Origin: Methylobacterium brachythecii
GTDB lineage: Bacteria; Pseudomonadota; Alphaproteobacteria; Rhizobiales; Beijerinckiaceae
Direction of reading: 5' to 3'
NCBI RefSeq assembly: GCF_014196345.1
Contig: NZ_JACIDN010000003.1
Location: 248,001-312,000 of the forward strand
DNA: 64,000 nucleotides
Part shown: positions 41,298 through 50,050 of the stretch, one piece after another
Position numbering within the stretch: position 1 is the stretch's first letter
Layout of the letters: every line of letters begins with the position of its first letter
Notes under the pieces: generated by a model
Databases searched by the model: none
Told to the model about the DNA's origin: nothing
The model's input: only the letters and a program-made list of their open reading frames with translations
Made by a program: the position numbers and the translations under genes

Positions 41298-41382
41298 GCC
41301 GGACCATCGACCGCCAGTGGCCGCAACTGGCTTCACGGCGCACGACGCCAGAGACGACGACCAACCCGAAGGCTTGCCCGCC

Positions 41383-41925
41383 ATGAACGCCATGAACACC
41401 CACTACCCCGAGCCGGTGAAGTTCGAGCCGGTCAACCGGCACACGCTGGCCGTCATCGCAGACAACGAGCCGGGCGTTCTGGCGCGCATCTCCGGGATGT
41501 TCTCCGGCCGTGGCTACAACATCGAGAGCCTGACGGTGTCGGAGACCGAGGAGGCGCGTCACATCTCGCGCTTCACCATCGTGACCACAGGCACGAATGC
41601 GGTGATCGAGCAGATCAAGGCGCAGTTGAACCGCCTCGTCCCGGTTCACCGGGTCGTCGACTTGACGCTCCAGGGCAAGGCGCTTGAGCGCGAACTCTGC
41701 CTCGTCAAGGTCGTCGGCAAGGGCGAACACCGCAGTGAGGCCCTGCGCCTTGCCGCCGCCTTCGGTGCCGAGACACTCGACGCGACACTGAACTCCTTCG
41801 TGTTCGAACTCACCGGTGCCACCGAGGAGATCGATCGGTTCATTCGCCTGATGACGGTGATCGGCCTCGTCGAGATCTCGCGTACCGGGATCGCCGCGAT
41901 GGAGCGGGGCGCCGAAGCCCTCTAA
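41383..41925 (+). CDS. ilvH: Acetolactate synthase, small (regulatory) subunit
   Basis: A 180-residue ACT-domain protein that activates IlvB and carries valine feedback. The ACT core T-L-A-V-I-A-D-N-E-P-G-V-L-A-R-I and G-R-G-Y-N-I-E-S-L are present, as is the second ACT-like half (L-V-K-V-V-G-K-G-E-H-R). The ATG at 41383 was chosen; 41392 is next in frame, and upstream residues are not conserved-looking. Its stop overlaps the stop of the convergent LLM monooxygenase gene by two bases. Confidence 0.96.
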   Translation: MNAMNTHYPEPVKFEPVNRHTLAVIADNEPGVLARISGMFSGRGYNIESLTVSETEEARHISRFTIVTTGTNAVIEQIKAQLNRLVPVHRVVDLTLQGKALERELCLVKVVGKGEHRSEALRLAAAFGAETLDATLNSFVFELTGATEEIDRFIRLMTVIGLVEISRTGIAAMERGAEAL

Positions 41926-42980
41926 CGATCGCCGGTCCGGCGCACGTGCGGCGCGACCTCGCGGGCGAAGCGCCGCATCTCGCGCTCGAACGGCTGGAAC
42001 TGCAGCATGAACAGCTCGACGCCCGCATCGTGGAAGGCGCGGACGCGATCGGCGACCGTGTCGTAGCTGCCCACAAGGCCGGCCGCCGTGCCACCGTTGG
42101 TGCCGACGTGACGGGAAGCGGCGGCATCGGTCTTGGCGAACATCACGCTCGCGGTGTCCGTGCGGGCGCGGGTCTCGGCGCGCAACGCGTCGTCGCGACG
42201 GCTGAGTTCGAGAAGGCGGGCGTGCTCGTCCTCCGCTTCCGCGTCGGTCTCGCGAGCGATGACGAAGGCCGAGAGGCCGTAGCGCAGCCGGCCGTTTGCA
42301 GCCGGGCGACGCGCGACGTCGGCGATGAGCGCGGCAACGTCGTCATGAGGCTGACCGTTGATGAACCAGACGTCGCCGTGATCGGCGACGAGGGCGCGCG
42401 CCGGCTCGGACTCGCCGCCGACATAGATCGCGGGGCGCGGCCTGAACGTGCCGGCCGGCTTGAGTTGATAATCCTCGACCCGGAAATGCCGGCCTTCGAA
42501 GTCGACGCGCTCGCCGCGCATCAGCCGATCGACCAGACCGATCCATTCGCGGCCATAAGCGTAGCGCTCGTCATGGTCCGGAAAGGGCAGTCCCGCGCGC
42601 TCGAATTCCGCGCGGTTCCAGGCGTTGACGAGGTTGATGCCGAAGCGGCCCTCGCTGACATGCTCGATCTGCAGGGCCATCTTGGCCAACACCACCGGGT
42701 GGTAGAGCCCCGGCTTGACCGCCGTGATGATCTCGATGCGGCGGGTCAACGCTGCGAGCGCGGCCGACGCCGTCCAGGCCTCCAGTTGGTCGCGGCCCTC
42801 GTCATAGGGGTTCACGGTGTGCTGGGCGACGAGCACGGCGTCGAAGCCGAGCGCCTCGGCTTCCAGGACGAGGTCGCGGTTACGCCACCAGGTCGCGTCG
42901 TCGGGCTCGCCGGGATCATGATGGGCGGCGCGCGAGCCGTGGACGGCGGCCCAGATGCCGAAACGGAGGGGATGGACCAC
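41922..42980 (-). CDS. LLM-class FMN-dependent monooxygenase (SsuD-like)
   Basis: A 352-residue bacterial luciferase-like enzyme. It shows F-G-I-W-A-A-V-H, A-E-A-L-G-F-D-A-V-L-V-A-Q-H, the K-P-G-L-Y-H-P segment, G-R-F-G-I-N-L-V-N-A-W-N and a D-H-D-E-R-Y segment. These are the wording of alkanesulfonate/dimethylsulfone monooxygenases that use reduced FMN to split C-S bonds. The start is a GTG at 42980, four bases after the stop of the binding-protein gene, so the two are coupled. Neighbours (sulfonate-type binding protein, TauD-like enzyme) support an organosulfur role. Substrate and flavin reductase are unknown. Confidence 0.88.
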   Translation of the reverse strand: MVHPLRFGIWAAVHGSRAAHHDPGEPDDATWWRNRDLVLEAEALGFDAVLVAQHTVNPYDEGRDQLEAWTASAALAALTRRIEIITAVKPGLYHPVVLAKMALQIEHVSEGRFGINLVNAWNRAEFERAGLPFPDHDERYAYGREWIGLVDRLMRGERVDFEGRHFRVEDYQLKPAGTFRPRPAIYVGGESEPARALVADHGDVWFINGQPHDDVAALIADVARRPAANGRLRYGLSAFVIARETDAEAEDEHARLLELSRRDDALRAETRARTDTASVMFAKTDAAASRHVGTNGGTAAGLVGSYDTVADRVRAFHDAGVELFMLQFQPFEREMRRFAREVAPHVRRTGDR

Positions 42981-42984
42981 GGCG

Positions 42985-43941
42985 TCAGCCCCGTCCTGCC
43001 GCCGGCTGCCAAATCCGCACGTCGGTCGCATCGAGCCGGCGCGGGATCAGGCCGGCCTCGTGGAAGGTGTCGGCGATACTCTGCTGCTCGACGAGCGCGG
43101 CGCGGTCCACCGGCTTCACGGCGTAGCTGCGCCGCTGGTTGACGGTGGCGACGACCTCCGGCGGGAGGTCGCCCCAGATCGGGGCCAGCAGCGCCACGGC
43201 CTCCTTAGGATTTGCCTTCACCCACAGCCCAGCCTCGACCAGCGCGGCGTAAACGATCTCGACGATCTCGGGATGCGCCGCGGCGAAGCTGTCGTTGACC
43301 GTGTAGTAGCGGTTGTAGCTCGACAGGCCGCCGGCATCGGCGAGTACGCGTATCGGACGCTTGGCCTGCACGATGGCAAGGAACGGATCCCAGATCGCCC
43401 AGGCGTCGAGGCTGCCCTGCCCGAAGGCGGCGACGCCGTCCGGTGCCTCCAGATAGGCCGGCCTGATGTCCGAGAAGCTCAAGCCCGCTCGCTTCAGTGC
43501 GGCAGCGAGGATGAAATGGCAGCCCGAGCCCTTCGAGACGCCGACCGTGCGGCCCTTGAGGTCGGCGATCGAGCGGATCGGAGACTCTTCGGGCACGATG
43601 ATTGCCTCAGCAGCGGGCGAGCCGGCCTCCAACGCGTAGAACGTCAGCGGCGCCTTGGCCGATTGCGTGAAGATCGGCACGGCGTCGGCGACGTCTGCAT
43701 GCAGGTCGACGGCGCCAGTGTTCATCGGCTCCAGGACCTTGGTGAAGAGGTGCCAACTCACGCCGAACCCCTTGGCGGCGAGGCGTTTCTCCAGTGTGCC
43801 GTTGGTCTTGAGCACGGTGAGCAGAGTGGAGGATCGCTGATAGCTCAGGCGCACCGTCGCGTCGGCACGGGCCGGGGTCCTGCCCGCGAGCGCCAGCGAG
43901 GCACCGAGCGCGGCGCTGAAATGACGGCGTGTCAAGGACAT
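42985..43941 (-). CDS. Sulfonate-type ABC transporter substrate-binding protein (SsuA/TauA-like)
   Basis: A 318-residue periplasmic binding protein. The N-terminus (M-S-L-T-R-R-H-F-S-A-A-L-G-A-S-L-A-L) is a twin-arginine-type signal. The binding fold has L-K-G-R-T-V-G-V-S-K-G-S-G-C-H, A-I-W-D-P-F and N-R-Y-Y-T-V-N, as in aliphatic sulfonate binding proteins. The start at 43941 is set by the signal; the longer TTG frame is unlikely. No permease or ATPase accompanies it in the window, so it must share a transporter coded elsewhere or the system is incomplete. Confidence 0.88.
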   Translation of the reverse strand: MSLTRRHFSAALGASLALAGRTPARADATVRLSYQRSSTLLTVLKTNGTLEKRLAAKGFGVSWHLFTKVLEPMNTGAVDLHADVADAVPIFTQSAKAPLTFYALEAGSPAAEAIIVPEESPIRSIADLKGRTVGVSKGSGCHFILAAALKRAGLSFSDIRPAYLEAPDGVAAFGQGSLDAWAIWDPFLAIVQAKRPIRVLADAGGLSSYNRYYTVNDSFAAAHPEIVEIVYAALVEAGLWVKANPKEAVALLAPIWGDLPPEVVATVNQRRSYAVKPVDRAALVEQQSIADTFHEAGLIPRRLDATDVRIWQPAAGRG

Positions 43942-43970
43942 GGCGCGGATCTCGGACCCTCGTGGAGTGA

Positions 43971-44873
43971 TCAATGGAGCGCGCTGCCGGCGATGGTGAT
44001 GCGGTGCATCAGCCGACGCTCGCCGTGATAGTCGTTGAGGGCAAGGTGCCAGGTCGCGCGATTGTCCCAGAAGGCAATCGACCCGGGCTGCCAGCGGAAG
44101 CGGAAGGCGAATTCCGGCTTGCGGGCGTGCTCGTACAGGTATCCGAGCAGCGCGGCCGATTCCGCCTCTGTCCAGCCCTCGATCCGCAGCGTGAAATTCG
44201 GGTTCACGTAAAGAGCCTTACGGCCGGAATCGGGATGTGTGATCACGACGGGATGCACCGCATCCTGTGTCGCCGCTTCCGGGTTGATGATGCGGCCCTT
44301 CAGGTCGTTGCTCGCGAGCGATCGGCTCTCGGAGCCGAACACGTGCCGGCTCGAGTGCAGGGACTTCAGCGGTGCCAGCGTCGCCTTGAGGCCGTCTGAG
44401 AGCGCGTCGTAGGCGGCGTACATGCTGGCGAACAGCGTATCGCCCCCGAGGCTCGGCACCTCTCGGGCGAGCAGAATGGAGCCCTTGGCCGGGTGCTGGT
44501 CGTAGCTGTGGTCGGTATGCCAGTTGCTGCCGATATTTGCCGCTTGATGCGCCTCCTTGCGCACCTCCGCGATCTGCGGATGGCCCTCGACCGGCCTGAA
44601 GAAGCGGTTGACATCGATCCGCCCGAAACGCTCGGCGAAGGCGATTTGCTCTTCCGGAGTCAGATGCTGATCGCGGAAGAAAACCACGCCATGCTCGGCC
44701 AGCGCCTCAGCGATGGCATCCCGGGTCGCATCGTCGAGCGGCCGCGCGAGGTCGATGCCGCCGATCTCGGCTCCAACGAAGCTACCGAGCCGCGTGATCG
44801 ACAGAGAAGAGCCAGCCCGTCCCGCAACGGACGAAGGCTCCGTTCGGGGCGAGACGATCTGAAGGCGGCTCAT
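43971..44873 (-). CDS. TauD/TfdA family dioxygenase
   Basis: A 300-residue Fe(II)/2-oxoglutarate enzyme. The iron triad is His119-x-Asp121 (W-H-T-D-H-S) and His276 (T-W-H-L-A-L-N-D-Y), and Arg287 should bind 2-oxoglutarate. Family members release sulfite from taurine or other sulfonates, or oxidise aryloxy acids and alkyl sulfates. With the binding protein and LLM monooxygenase downstream (29-base gap), an organosulfur substrate is likely. It heads the minus-strand operon, whose promoter should lie in the A/T-rich region to its right. Confidence 0.9.
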   Translation of the reverse strand: MSRLQIVSPRTEPSSVAGRAGSSLSITRLGSFVGAEIGGIDLARPLDDATRDAIAEALAEHGVVFFRDQHLTPEEQIAFAERFGRIDVNRFFRPVEGHPQIAEVRKEAHQAANIGSNWHTDHSYDQHPAKGSILLAREVPSLGGDTLFASMYAAYDALSDGLKATLAPLKSLHSSRHVFGSESRSLASNDLKGRIINPEAATQDAVHPVVITHPDSGRKALYVNPNFTLRIEGWTEAESAALLGYLYEHARKPEFAFRFRWQPGSIAFWDNRATWHLALNDYHGERRLMHRITIAGSALH

Positions 44874-45198
44874 CGTCGGGTCCTTGTCGGTGTCGGGGAA
44901 CGTCCGCGGAGCGGCTCTGCCAAGTCCGAAACTGCAGCCGCGGCCCCTCGAATGGCGCCAGTGAGCTTATGGGCGCAGCCTCGACCAGCAAAGGGAACGA
45001 TTTTTCGATTATAGATCCAATTTCAGAAACATCATTCGAGTAAATAAACCAAAACAGTATCAATTTCTAAACCGCTACAAAGAACAAACAAGTGATGCGA
45101 TTGATCTTGAGCTTGCGAGGAGAATTACCGATGCGTTTCGCTGCAGATCCGTCGTCGTGCGGCGCTGCGGGACGAGTGTCGAACGGGATGATCGAGCG
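44874..45198. other. Divergent, A/T-rich promoter region of the organosulfur cluster
   Basis: About 325 bases between the divergent TauD-like and DszC-like genes. The stretch 45000-45110 is far poorer in GC than anything near it (long runs such as AATAAACCAAAA), so both promoters and an activator site are likely there. A strong ribosome site GAGGAG (45117-45122) precedes an ATG at 45131, but that ATG is out of frame with the enzyme whose start I place at 45199. No clear operator palindrome was found. Confidence 0.45.
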
Positions 45199-46431
45199 AT
45201 GTCGCAGACGGATGCAGGGTGGGGTGCAGGCCCGAGCCGGCGCTACGAAGGGCTTGCCGATCGGTTCCGGCCGGTCTTCTCGGAGATCCGCGCCACCGCG
45301 GTCGCGCGCGATGCCGAGCGCGTGCTTCCTCGCGCCGAGATCGGCTGGCTCAAGGAAGCGGGCTTCACCGCGCTGCGTATCGATCCGGCAGACGGCGGGC
45401 ATGGCGCGAGCCTGCCCGAACTGTTCAACCTGCTGATCGAGCTGTCGCAGGCCGATTCCAACGTCACCAATGCGTTGCGCGCGCATTTCGGATTCACGGA
45501 GGACGTGCTGTCGTCTCCTTCGCCGGATTGGCGCGCGCGCTGGATCGCCCGGGTCGGCGCGGGCGAGACCGTCGGCAGCGGCGTCTCCGAGACCGGCCCT
45601 GCCAAGGTCGGGCAATTCGATACCGTGGTCCGCCGCCGAGCCGGCGAGTGGGTAGTCGACGGCAAAAAGTTCTACACGACCGGCTCGCTTTTCGCAGACT
45701 GGATCCACCTCTCGGCGCAGGACGAGGATGGCACGCCGGTCATCGCCGCCGTCCCGACCCGCGCGCCCGGCGTCGAGATCGTCGACGACTGGGACGGGTT
45801 CGGGCAGGCGCTCACCGCGAGTGGCACGGCGCGGTTCACGAGCGTCGTGCTGGGTCCTGAACTGATCAAGCCGGAGACGGTACGGTTTCCCTATGCCATG
45901 GCCTTCTTCCAGCTAGTGCATCTCGCGACGCTGGCAGGGATCGGCCGTGCCGCCGCCGAGGACGCGGCACGGCTCGTCGCAGCCCGCACTCGCGTCTACA
46001 GCCACGGCAACGGTATCCGCACGGCGGACGATCCGCAGATCCAGGCGGTCGTCGGCCGCGTTCGCGGCAACGCCTACGCGTCGGGCGCGATCGTGCTGAA
46101 GGCCGCCGAGGCCGTGCAGCGCGCAGCCGATGCGCTTCAGGAGGTCGGGCGGGATGCCGCCGAGTCCGCAGCCGCGATCGCCGACGTCGAAGTCAACCAA
46201 GCGGTCACCGTGGTGACGAACCTGGTGCTGGACGCCACCACCATCCTGTTCGACGCCCTCGGCGCCTCGGCGGTGAAGGAGGAGCACGGCCTCGACCGGT
46301 ACTGGCGCAACGCCCGCACCCTGGCCTCGCACAATCCGCGGATCTATCGCGAGCGCAGCGTCGGCGAATTTGCGGTCAACGGCACGCGCCCGCCGCGAGA
46401 GTACCGGGTCGGCACCGGGGCTCCGAGGTGA
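45199..46431 (+). CDS. Acyl-CoA dehydrogenase-like flavoprotein (SfnB/DszC-type)
   Basis: A 410-residue enzyme of the acyl-CoA dehydrogenase fold. It has G-W-L-K-E-A-G-F-T-A-L-R-I, S-E-T-G-P-A-K-V-G, V-D-G-K-K-F-Y-T-T-G and the C-terminal R-Y-W-R-N-A-R-T-L-A-S-H-N-P, which is the DszC/SfnB wording rather than a beta-oxidation enzyme. Such proteins act as FMNH2-dependent monooxygenases in organosulfur use. It is divergent from the TauD/binding-protein/LLM genes and likely works with them. The ATG at 45199 fits homologues, though its own ribosome site is weak. Confidence 0.85.
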   Translation: MSQTDAGWGAGPSRRYEGLADRFRPVFSEIRATAVARDAERVLPRAEIGWLKEAGFTALRIDPADGGHGASLPELFNLLIELSQADSNVTNALRAHFGFTEDVLSSPSPDWRARWIARVGAGETVGSGVSETGPAKVGQFDTVVRRRAGEWVVDGKKFYTTGSLFADWIHLSAQDEDGTPVIAAVPTRAPGVEIVDDWDGFGQALTASGTARFTSVVLGPELIKPETVRFPYAMAFFQLVHLATLAGIGRAAAEDAARLVAARTRVYSHGNGIRTADDPQIQAVVGRVRGNAYASGAIVLKAAEAVQRAADALQEVGRDAAESAAAIADVEVNQAVTVVTNLVLDATTILFDALGASAVKEEHGLDRYWRNARTLASHNPRIYRERSVGEFAVNGTRPPREYRVGTGAPR

Positions 46432-46470
46432 TCGACTGAAACTTCTCTAACGGCGTCCGTGCGGCATCGC

Positions 46471-46524
46471 TTGAACTGACCGTCGTTTCCCACTAATACG
46501 AACCGTAACGTACGGTTCGCATTA
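46471..46524 (+). promoter_or_regulatory. tetR promoter with overlapping palindromic operator
   Basis: TTGAAC (46471-46476) and TAATAC (46494-46499) are 17 bases apart, a good sigma-70 promoter. An inverted repeat starts at the -10 itself: TAATACGAACCGTA (46494-46507), ACG, then TACGGTTCGCATTA (46511-46524), 13 of 14 positions symmetric. It ends eight bases before the regulator ATG. This is the classic place for autorepression by a TetR protein. Confidence 0.8.
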
Positions 46525-46532
46525 GCAACACG

Positions 46533-47180
46533 ATGATCCAGGCGGCGGAGCACGGCAGCGAGACCCCCTCGGCGCGACAGCAGGTCGTGCTCGACGCCGT
46601 GCTCGATCTCATCGTTGAGGGCGGCGATCAGCTGACCATGGATGCCGTCGCGCGCCGCGCCAGCTGCTCGAAGGAGACGCTGTACAAGTGGTATCGCGAC
46701 CGTGACGGACTGTTGCGGGCGACCGTCCAGTGGCAAGCCTCGCGCGTCCGGGCCGGACGCTATGACGGCCAGCCGCTCGACGTCGCGACCTTGCGCGACA
46801 GCCTGAAGGGCTTCGCCGCGAACTGGCTGCAGGTCATCGTCGGCCCGACCTCGATCGCACTGAACCGCATCGCCATCGGCCATGCCGCCTCCGGCCGGAG
46901 CAATCTCGGCGGAATCGTGCTGGCCAATGGCCGCTTCACGATCGGCGAGCGTCTGAAGCCGTTGCTCGAAGCGGGACGCGCGGCTGGGCTGCTCGGTTTC
47001 GACGACAGCGAGACGGCGTTCCGCACCTTCTTCGGCCTCGTCGGCCGAGACATCCAGATCCGCCTCCTTCTCGGTGATGCGCTGGCACTCAGCGCCGCCG
47101 AGATCGACCACGACGCCGAAACGGCCGTCGACCAGTTCCTGGCCCTCTACGGCCAGGCTCGAAGCCACCCGAACAGCTAG
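46533..47180 (+). CDS. TetR family transcriptional regulator
   Basis: A 215-residue repressor. The helix-turn-helix is clear (L-T-M-D-A-V-A-R-R-A-S-C-S-K-E-T-L-Y-K-W-Y), with a long helical ligand-binding part after it. The palindrome at 46494-46524, within its own promoter, is its likely operator. It lies between the DszC-like gene and ilvC on the same strand. The ilvC gene begins 15 bases after its stop, so read-through could tie ilvC to this repressor. The ligand is unknown. Confidence 0.9.
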   Translation: MIQAAEHGSETPSARQQVVLDAVLDLIVEGGDQLTMDAVARRASCSKETLYKWYRDRDGLLRATVQWQASRVRAGRYDGQPLDVATLRDSLKGFAANWLQVIVGPTSIALNRIAIGHAASGRSNLGGIVLANGRFTIGERLKPLLEAGRAAGLLGFDDSETAFRTFFGLVGRDIQIRLLLGDALALSAAEIDHDAETAVDQFLALYGQARSHPNS

Positions 47181-48215
<1,035 letters not shown>

Positions 48216-48224
48216 CATTGCAAG

Positions 48225-48251
48225 GGAAGGCCGGGCGCAGCTCGGCCTTCC
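48225..48251 (+). terminator. Terminator of ilvC
   Basis: A perfect nine-pair stem (GGAAGGCCG with CGGCCTTCC) with a nine-base loop lies ten bases past the ilvC stop and is followed by TACTACTC, a weak T-tail. Being symmetric, it may also serve the convergent small gene at 48273-48542. Confidence 0.6.
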
Positions 48252-48272
48252 TACTACTCTCGAACGCGATCT

Positions 48273-48542
48273 CTAACGGCAGCCGTCACAGACACCGTTC
48301 TCGATCCGCTGGTCGCGCTGCTCGATCTTCTGAAGCTCGCGCCGTTCTTGCGGAGTTGCCGGCCCTTCCTCGACGCCCGGCGGCTTCGTCACGCCGAGGG
48401 CGTTCGTGTTCGGCGCGGTGATCGTCGAAGCAGGCCCACCACCGCTGCCGGTCCGATCGGGACCAGCCTCCGCGAAGGCTTCGGCCGGAACGAGAAGCGC
48501 AAAGGCAACCAACAACGAAGACGGATGGCAAAGCACGGACAT
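48273..48542 (-). CDS. Small secreted hypothetical protein (89 aa)
   Basis: An 89-residue exported protein of unknown function. A signal peptide (L-L-V-A-F-A-L-L-V-P-A-E-A-F-A) is followed by a short mature part with Q-E-R-R-E-L-Q-K-I-E-Q-R-D and a C-terminal C-D-G-C-R, a possible disulfide or metal pair. The ATG at 48542 is preferred by the signal peptide; 48557 is in frame. It is convergent with ilvC. Confidence 0.65.
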   Translation of the reverse strand: MSVLCHPSSLLVAFALLVPAEAFAEAGPDRTGSGGGPASTITAPNTNALGVTKPPGVEEGPATPQERRELQKIEQRDQRIENGVCDGCR

Positions 48543-48691
48543 CGTGTGAGTCCTCAAGGCTGCTCGACCGCCCTCGATCGACGATCCGGCGGCATTTTCG
48601 CGCTACCTACGAAACCGAAGCAAGGCCCTTCCGAACATCCACGTCCTCTGCCACGGTGCATTCCAAAAATCGGCACCGGGAGGATCGACGT

Positions 48692-49345
48692 TTGAGCACA
48701 CTCTACAGCCTGGAGCACCGCGCGCTTCAGGACGAGTTCGGTACGCGCAAGCTCGCCGACTTTCTCGACAAGCACCATGTCCAACACGCCATCGGCGAAC
48801 AGGAGCGCGGCTTCATCGAGAGCCGCGACATGTTCTTCCTCTCGACCGTCGATCCCGACGGAAACCCGACCGTCTCCTATAAGGGCGGCCCGACTGGCTT
48901 CGTGCGTGTGACAGGCCCGAACGCGTTCGCCTTCCCCGGCTACGACGGCAACGGGATGTTTCTGTCGATGGGCAACATCGCCGGCCAGGGGAAGGTCGGC
49001 ATACTGTTTATCGATTTCGAGACGCCGCATCGCCTGCGCGTTCAGGGGACGGCCCGCGTCCTGCGTGACGACCCTCTGCTCGCCGAATTCGAGGAGGCGC
49101 AGTACATCGTGCGCGTCGACGTCGCCCAAGTCTGGGTGAACTGCCCGCGTTACATCCACCCCCACAAGAAGCTCGATCAGAGCCGCTACGTGCCGAAGGC
49201 CGAATGCGAGACCCCGCTCGCCCAGTGGAAGCGGCTCGACATGGTGCAGGAGGTCATCGCCGACGAGGACCGTGCGCGCGCCGAGAGAGAGGGCGTGCTT
49301 GACCTCGATCGATACGTTGAGAAGCTCGCACGCGGCGAGGCGTGA
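48692..49345 (+). CDS. Pyridoxamine 5'-phosphate oxidase-family FMN-binding protein
   Basis: A 217-residue protein with the split-barrel fold of the PNPOx-like family. It has F-F-L-S-T-V-D-P-D-G-N-P-T-V-S-Y-K-G-G, F-P-G-Y-D-G-N-G-M-F-L-S-M-G-N, and Y-I-H-P-H-K-K. It is not PdxH itself but one of the general stress or oxidoreductase-like members, with unknown substrate. The start is a TTG at 48692, chosen because GGGAGGA lies seven bases upstream; an in-frame GTG at 48656 is less good. It is convergent with the HAD gene (three bases between stops). Confidence 0.88.
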   Translation: MSTLYSLEHRALQDEFGTRKLADFLDKHHVQHAIGEQERGFIESRDMFFLSTVDPDGNPTVSYKGGPTGFVRVTGPNAFAFPGYDGNGMFLSMGNIAGQGKVGILFIDFETPHRLRVQGTARVLRDDPLLAEFEEAQYIVRVDVAQVWVNCPRYIHPHKKLDQSRYVPKAECETPLAQWKRLDMVQEVIADEDRARAEREGVLDLDRYVEKLARGEA

Positions 49346-49348
49346 GCC

Positions 49349-50050
49349 TCACACTTCGAGCTGACGCGCGAGATCGGCGAGATCGGCGGCCGCGAAGGTG
49401 GCGGGTACGGACGGGGCCGTCTCGCCGCCGCCCGGCCCATATTCGCGCGGCCGGGCGATATGCGCGGTCGCAAGGCCATGGCTCGCGGCCGCCGCGAGAT
49501 CGTTTGAATGGGCGGCGACCATCAGCGTCTCCTGCGGCGTGAAGCCGAGGGCCCTGACCGCATCGAGATAGAGCGCCGGCTTCGGCTTGTAATCGCGCGA
49601 GAACTCGGCGCCGAGGATGGCATCGAAGCGCAGGCGGTTGCGCCGTGCGAGGTCGATCATCAGGCGCACATGGCCGTTGGAGAGCGGGGCGAGCAGATGG
49701 TGCTTGCGCAGGCTGCGGACCGCCTCGCGGACTTCCGGCCACGCGTCGAGCTTATGCCAGCCCTGGACCAGCTTCGCCTTCGTCTCGTCCGAGACATCCT
49801 CGATGCCGAACTTGGTCAGAACGCCGTCGAGGCTCTCTCGCTGCAGCGTATCGAGATCGACCCAGGGCGTTTCGCCGGAACGGACTCTCTCCATCGACGG
49901 CTGATACTGATCGCGCCAGGCATCGGAGAAGGCGCCCCAATCGACGCCGGGCTTCCGCTTTTGCAGGCGCCGTTCGGCCTCGCGCGCGACGCCCGAGCGC
50001 CAGTCGACCAGCGTGCCGAAGACATTGAAGATGAGTGCGCGGATCGCCAT
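49349..50050 (-). CDS. HAD type II (L-2-haloacid dehalogenase-like) protein, nucleophile Asp replaced
   Basis: A 233-residue member of the haloacid dehalogenase family, type II. Most of the active site can be seen: F-G-T-L-V-D-W-R, P-L-S-N-G-H, Y-K-P-K-P-A-L-Y (Lys) and A-A-H-S-N-D-L. But the motif-one nucleophile, normally Asp in F-D-V-F-G-T, reads F-N-V-F-G-T, with Asn9 encoded by AAT. Without Asp, classic dehalogenase chemistry should fail. It may be inactive, binding, or repaired by deamidation (speculative). Its ATG overlaps the stop of trpS by one base, so the two are coupled. Confidence 0.87.
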   Translation of the reverse strand: MAIRALIFNVFGTLVDWRSGVAREAERRLQKRKPGVDWGAFSDAWRDQYQPSMERVRSGETPWVDLDTLQRESLDGVLTKFGIEDVSDETKAKLVQGWHKLDAWPEVREAVRSLRKHHLLAPLSNGHVRLMIDLARRNRLRFDAILGAEFSRDYKPKPALYLDAVRALGFTPQETLMVAAHSNDLAAAASHGLATAHIARPREYGPGGGETAPSVPATFAAADLADLARQLEV

